From UMGS2069 sp900557585 (lineage in GTDB: Bacteria > Bacillota > Clostridia > Christensenellales > UBA1242), in assembly GCA_902476355.1 (NCBI GenBank), contig CABSCS010000022.1:1-9132 (forward strand): a stretch of DNA of 9,132 bases, in the 5' to 3' direction. A model generated the notes under the pieces. The model searched no databases, was not told the origin of the DNA, and was given only the letters and a program-made list of their open reading frames with translations. This document shows, piece after piece, positions 6,551 through 9,132 of the stretch. A program made the position numbers and the translations under genes. The first letter of the stretch is position 1, and every line of letters begins with the position of its first letter.

Positions 6551-7651
6551 ATGACAAATTTCTATGTTTTTGAAAGCATGCTTTGCCGTTTGTCTGTTGG
6601 CTGGATTGTTGGGCTTTCAGTTGTTGGAGCATTGCTTCTTGCGGCAATCATTGTTGTGCTTTGCTTGGTTCCACTTCGCTTGTGGTTCAGGGCAATTGTT
6701 TCATCTGCACACGTTCCAATGAGCAAACTTATCGGAATGAAAATGCGAAAAGTTGATGTGAATAAAATTGTTCTCACCTATATAACCGCAAGAAAAGCAG
6801 GGCTTTCAAGCATCACAATCGACGAACTTGAAACCCACTATATGGCAAATGGCGATGTTGAAAGAGTTGTGAAAGCACTTATTTCTGCACACTCTGCAAA
6901 CATGGATTTGTCTGTTCAAACCGCAAAAGCAATCGACCTTGCAGGAAGAGATGTCTATCAAGCGGTTCGCAACTCGGTTGTTCCAAAAATCATCGAAACT
7001 CCTGAAATTTCCGCAATGGCGAAAGACGGAATTGAACTTAAAGTAAAGGTCAAAGTAACCGTAATTTCAAACATGCACATGCAAATTTTTGGTGCCGGAG
7101 AGGAAACAATCATTGCGCGTGTTGGTGAAGGCGTTGTTACAACAATCGGTTCTGCTGCCACACACAAAATTGTTCTTGAAAACCCAGACCTCATTTCAAG
7201 CACAGTGCTCAACAAAGGTCTTGACACTGGAACTGCCTATGAAATTGTATCTATTGATATTGCAGACATTGATGTTGGAAGAAACATTGGCGCTGAACTT
7301 GACATTGCAAATGCCGAGGCGGAAAAACGAATTGCCCAAGCGAAAGCCGAAGAAAGAAAGTGTAACGCGATTGCAACTGAAAACGAAATGAAGGCAAAGG
7401 TAGAAGAAATGAAAGCGCTCGTAATCGAAGCAGAAGCCGAAGTTCCAAAAGCACTTGCAAAGGCCCTCAACTCTGGAAAAATGGGTGTTATGGACTATTA
7501 TAACATGAAGAATCTTCAAGCCGACACCGACATGAGAAAATCACTCAGCAAAAAGGCGGGCGACAGTGAAAGTGAAAACACCGATTCTCCACTTATGCCA
7601 TCAATGCCTTTCCCAAGAGCAAGAATCCGACCAACAACCGACAATAAATAG
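6551..7651 (+). CDS. floA: Flotillin-like protein FloA
   Basis: FloA is a bacterial flotillin that forms oligomeric scaffolds in functional membrane microdomains. The 366-residue product has one N-terminal hydrophobic segment (about 15-47), the family region IGMKMRKVDVNKIV (61-74) and a flotillin/SPFH-like core. Signature stretches are AIDLAGRDV (127-135), GAGEETIIARVGEGVV (181-196), VLENPDLIS (208-216) and SIDIADIDVGRNIGA (234-248). A Glu/Ala/Lys-rich coiled coil at about 252-308 includes RIAQAKAEERK and VIEAEAEVPKALAKAL, then GKMGVMDYYNMKN. The order and wording closely follow Bacillus FloA (YqfA, about 330 residues, recalled from memory). This protein is longer by a Ser/Pro/Arg-rich C-terminal tail (about 335-366), where the family also varies. 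It lies 12 bases downstream of nfeD, the usual pairing, and an intrinsic-terminator-like hairpin follows the stop. Confidence 0.96.
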   Translation: MTNFYVFESMLCRLSVGWIVGLSVVGALLLAAIIVVLCLVPLRLWFRAIVSSAHVPMSKLIGMKMRKVDVNKIVLTYITARKAGLSSITIDELETHYMANGDVERVVKALISAHSANMDLSVQTAKAIDLAGRDVYQAVRNSVVPKIIETPEISAMAKDGIELKVKVKVTVISNMHMQIFGAGEETIIARVGEGVVTTIGSAATHKIVLENPDLISSTVLNKGLDTGTAYEIVSIDIADIDVGRNIGAELDIANAEAEKRIAQAKAEERKCNAIATENEMKAKVEEMKALVIEAEAEVPKALAKALNSGKMGVMDYYNMKNLQADTDMRKSLSKKAGDSESENTDSPLMPSMPFPRARIRPTTDNK

Positions 7652-7654
7652 CAC

Positions 7655-7681
7655 AAAGCCTGGGCGTTGTCTCGGGCTTTT
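7655..7681 (+). terminator. Terminator-like hairpin between floA and the third gene
   Basis: AAAGCCTG (7655-7662) pairs with CGGGCTTT (7673-7680), 8 bp with one G-U pair, around a 10-base loop. A short T-run (7678-7681) is followed by ATAAATTTTT. The tract is interrupted, so termination may be partial. No convincing promoter is seen between it and the next ATG, so the downstream gene may depend on read-through. Confidence 0.6.
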
Positions 7682-7715
7682 ATAAATTTTTATCAATCTT
7701 TGAAAAGGGGAAGAA

Positions 7716-8675
7716 ATGGGACTTATTGAAATCATTGCACTTTGCATTTTCGCTCTCATCGTCATAAACATAATATGGCGAATTTTCTTCTCGAAAAAGA
7801 AGGGTGCAAAAAAGGCAGATAAAAAGAAAGAGGCAAAGACCAACAAGAAAGAAGCCAAAGCCGACAAACCCAAAACCGATAAAGCAAAAGATAAAGATTC
7901 CGATAAACAGGCAAAGGTTGAGCCTGTGCAACAAAAGGCAATCAAAGAGGCCGAAAAACAACCTGAGCCAAAGCAAGAACCCGAAAAAGAATTGACTCTT
8001 GAAAAGAAAGAAAAAGAAGAAGAGAAGAAAGGTCTTCGTGTTATCCGCAAAAAAACCGAACTGAAAATCAGCAAAACTGCACTTAAAAATGGAAGCCGAA
8101 ATCCATCGGTTACAAAGGTGTTTGACAAAAACGGAAAACTTGTTCAAGGTGAAGAAACAAAACCAGCCGAGCCTGAAGAACAAATGCACGTAACCGACAT
8201 TAAAAAGCCAAAAGAAAAAGAGAAAGTTGAGCGTTTTGGAACTCGTGAATATGAATATTCCGAAGAAAACACTCCAGAATTTTTCCAAATCAATGCACCA
8301 AAAGGAAGCCCTCTTCGTGCACCCACAATTGGTGACAGAACAAATTTCACCGAGCGCCTTCATGTCAGTGAAGATGGTAATTTGTCAGGAATTTCGGGCA
8401 TTGGTGTTCACAAGGTTGTGGCTTCGGCATCATCACAAGCAAACGCAATTGAACAGAAAAACCAAGAGATGCTTGCAAGAGTAGACCAAAGTTTGCACAA
8501 TCCTGATTTTGGCGATTTGCTTCATCAATATGATTCGTTTAACCGACAAAAACAAGAAAAAACAGTTGGTCAAAAAATGCTCGAAAAACTTGACCCTGAA
8601 ACTCTGATTTTGGCAGACGCAATCAATAATCCAAGACACAAAAAGAAACATAATACAGACCATTCAGATTTATAA
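7716..8675 (+). CDS. Unrecognised membrane-anchored protein with Lys/Glu-rich linker, third gene of the floA cluster
   Basis: I do not recognise a family. The 319-residue product starts with a single membrane segment (about 3-24, IEIIALCIFALIVINIIWRI) followed by FSKKKGAKK. By the positive-inside rule this places the rest in the cytoplasm. Residues 27-112 are a low-complexity, highly charged Lys/Glu/Ala linker. The remainder looks more ordinary: a motif KVFDKNGKLVQ (134-144), an acidic/aromatic stretch REYEYSEENTPEFF (177-190), a Gly-rich segment LSGISGIGVHKVV (223-235), and a helical C-terminus (about 240-305) with KTVGQKMLEKLDPETLILADAI. The end is basic (HKKKHN). The ATG at 7716 has AGGGG 5 bases upstream. 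The gene follows floA by 64 bases and is closed by a strong terminator. Bacillus also has a small gene after floA (yqfB), but I see no resemblance. The tether-plus-long-linker layout could suit a membrane-domain partner of FloA; that is inference. Confidence 0.8.
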   Translation: MGLIEIIALCIFALIVINIIWRIFFSKKKGAKKADKKKEAKTNKKEAKADKPKTDKAKDKDSDKQAKVEPVQQKAIKEAEKQPEPKQEPEKELTLEKKEKEEEKKGLRVIRKKTELKISKTALKNGSRNPSVTKVFDKNGKLVQGEETKPAEPEEQMHVTDIKKPKEKEKVERFGTREYEYSEENTPEFFQINAPKGSPLRAPTIGDRTNFTERLHVSEDGNLSGISGIGVHKVVASASSQANAIEQKNQEMLARVDQSLHNPDFGDLLHQYDSFNRQKQEKTVGQKMLEKLDPETLILADAINNPRHKKKHNTDHSDL

Positions 8676-8687
8676 ATAAGGAAAAAT

Positions 8688-8711
8688 AAAGCCACCATTT
8701 GGTGGCTTTTT
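8688..8711 (+). terminator. Intrinsic terminator closing the floA cluster
   Basis: AAAGCCACC (8688-8696) pairs perfectly with GGTGGCTTT (8701-8709) around an ATTT loop. The strand continues TTCTTTTT. It begins 12 bases after the stop codon of the third gene. The opposite strand also has a T-rich tail, though no minus-strand gene is seen here. Confidence 0.88.
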
Positions 8712-8774
8712 CTTTTTGGAAAATTTGTTTGAATGTTTTATTGGTTGTTTGGATGCAAGACTTTTTTTTAATCT

Positions 8775-8809
8775 TAAAATACACTAGTTGAAATATTATG
8801 TGTATTTTA
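8775..8809. repeat. Inverted repeat immediately upstream of the -35 of the second surface gene
   Basis: TAAAATACAC (8775-8784) is the exact reverse complement of GTGTATTTTA (8800-8809), with 15 bases between the arms. The right arm ends one base before TTGACA at 8811. The position suits an operator or activator site; no known regulator is assigned. Confidence 0.55.
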
Positions 8810-8810
8810 T

Positions 8811-8839
8811 TTGACATGATTTTTTGTGGGTGGTATCAT
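8811..8839 (+). promoter_or_regulatory. Extended -10 sigma-A promoter of the second surface protein gene
   Basis: A perfect TTGACA (8811-8816) and TATCAT (8834-8839) are separated by exactly 17 bases, with TG at 8831-8832 making an extended -10. Transcription should begin near 8846, giving a leader of about 75 bases before the GTG at 8922. The stretch 8712-8774 upstream shows no feature. Confidence 0.8.
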
Positions 8840-8844
8840 AAAGT

Positions 8845-8866
8845 CATAATAAATATATTTATTATG
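8845..8866. repeat. Perfect 22-bp palindrome at the predicted transcription start
   Basis: CATAATAAATA (8845-8855) is followed directly by its exact reverse complement (8856-8866). It lies 5 bases after the -10 box and covers the expected start of transcription. As DNA it could be a repressor operator; as RNA it would be a weak A/U hairpin at the 5' end. Confidence 0.6.
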
Positions 8867-8921
8867 CATTAAATTGTGTGAAAGTAAATGATTTTTTGCA
8901 TGATAGAACAAAAGAGGATTT

Positions 8922-9132
8922 GTGAGAAAGAAAATCTCTAAATTTTTGCTTATGGTTTTGGTTCCGGTTGTCATGTTTATGACTGCTGGAATTTTATCGT
9001 TTTCAAATATTTCGGGAGCCTATTCTTCTGCACGTGCACTTTCAGGCAATGGCGGAGTTGCTTATGTTGGTGCAAATTCAACCTTCAACATGACAAGTGG
9101 CGGAATGTCTGGCTCAAGGGCAACAAACGGCG
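8922..9132 (+). CDS. Second secreted surface protein, N-terminal part only
   Basis: The frame runs off the right edge after 70 codons. The start is GTG at 8922: an in-frame stop at 8904 excludes anything earlier, and AGAGGA (8913-8918) supplies a ribosome site at rather short spacing. The product opens with a classic signal peptide: MRKKISKF, then a hydrophobic core LLMVLVPVVMFMTAGILSF. Cleavage is likely after the GAYSSARA region. The mature part begins SGNGGVAYVGANSTFNM, then TSGGMSGSRATNGG. This Gly/Asn/Thr pattern is typical of the right-handed beta-helix repeats seen in large adhesins and POMP-like proteins, where units end in GG and start the next with a V/Y strand. The total length is unknown. 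It may be a paralogue of the truncated gene at the left edge, whose visible start resembles the end of such a domain. Confidence 0.8.
   Translation, partial: MRKKISKFLLMVLVPVVMFMTAGILSFSNISGAYSSARALSGNGGVAYVGANSTFNMTSGGMSGSRATNG

Noticed and set aside
7667..7696. Possible promoter TTGTCT with TATCAA before the third gene
   Set aside because: Both boxes are poor matches and the -35 falls within the loop of the terminator-like hairpin.
7601..8363. Two long minus-strand frames opposite the third floA-cluster gene
   Set aside because: Their Phe/Leu/Ser-rich products are the antisense of Lys/Glu-rich codons (AAA/GAA read as TTT/TTC); the plus frame has a ribosome site, membrane segment and terminator.
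8623..8817. Minus-strand 64-codon frame in the region before the second surface gene
   Set aside because: It runs through the terminator hairpin at 8688-8711 and part of the inverted repeat, and its product is low-complexity.

Overview
The window looks like a chromosomal segment from a low-GC, Gram-positive-type bacterium, probably a host-associated (gut-type) Clostridia or relative. This is inferred from three things: AT-rich DNA with standard-code genes, Bacillota-style promoters and GGAGG-type ribosome sites, and a gene set that pairs BspA-like leucine-rich-repeat surface proteins with FloA/NfeD and a bacterial OGG1-type glycosylase. No rRNA, tRNA, CRISPR array, transposase or phage gene is visible.

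Layout. (1) Positions 1-4178, plus strand: the 3' portion of a very large surface protein whose start lies off the left edge. It holds three successive 'cap + 26-residue LRR + cap' modules, an InlB-type B-repeat and a Pro/Asp linker. (2) A 16-bp perfect hairpin (4177-4212) serves as a convergent, bidirectional terminator. (3) Positions 4242-4850, minus strand: a small putative zinc metalloprotease with an HEGRH motif, unnamed. (4) Positions 4944-5786, plus: an 8-oxoguanine DNA glycosylase/AP lyase (ogg), divergent from gene 3, with its own terminator. (5) Positions 6011-8675, plus: a three-gene cluster behind a strong extended -10 promoter. It encodes a short NfeD protein, the flotillin FloA, and an unrecognised membrane-anchored protein with a long Lys/Glu linker. 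A hairpin lies between floA and the third gene, and a strong terminator closes the unit. (6) From 8922 to the right edge, plus: the first 70 codons of a second secreted surface protein. Its promoter is bracketed by two palindromic elements.

How the parts relate. NfeD and FloA belong together: NfeD proteins are the usual partners of bacterial flotillins in organising membrane microdomains. The third gene may supply a membrane-tethered partner, but that is inference from position. The two surface genes flank the housekeeping block. The left one begins with what looks like the tail of a beta-helix domain, and the right one begins with such a domain, so they may be paralogues. The protease and ogg share only a divergent intergenic region; no functional link is evident.

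The items most worth a second look are the triplicated and progressively diverged LRR architecture, the uncharacterised third gene of the flotillin cluster, the HEGRH protein, and the palindrome-bracketed promoter at 8775-8866.
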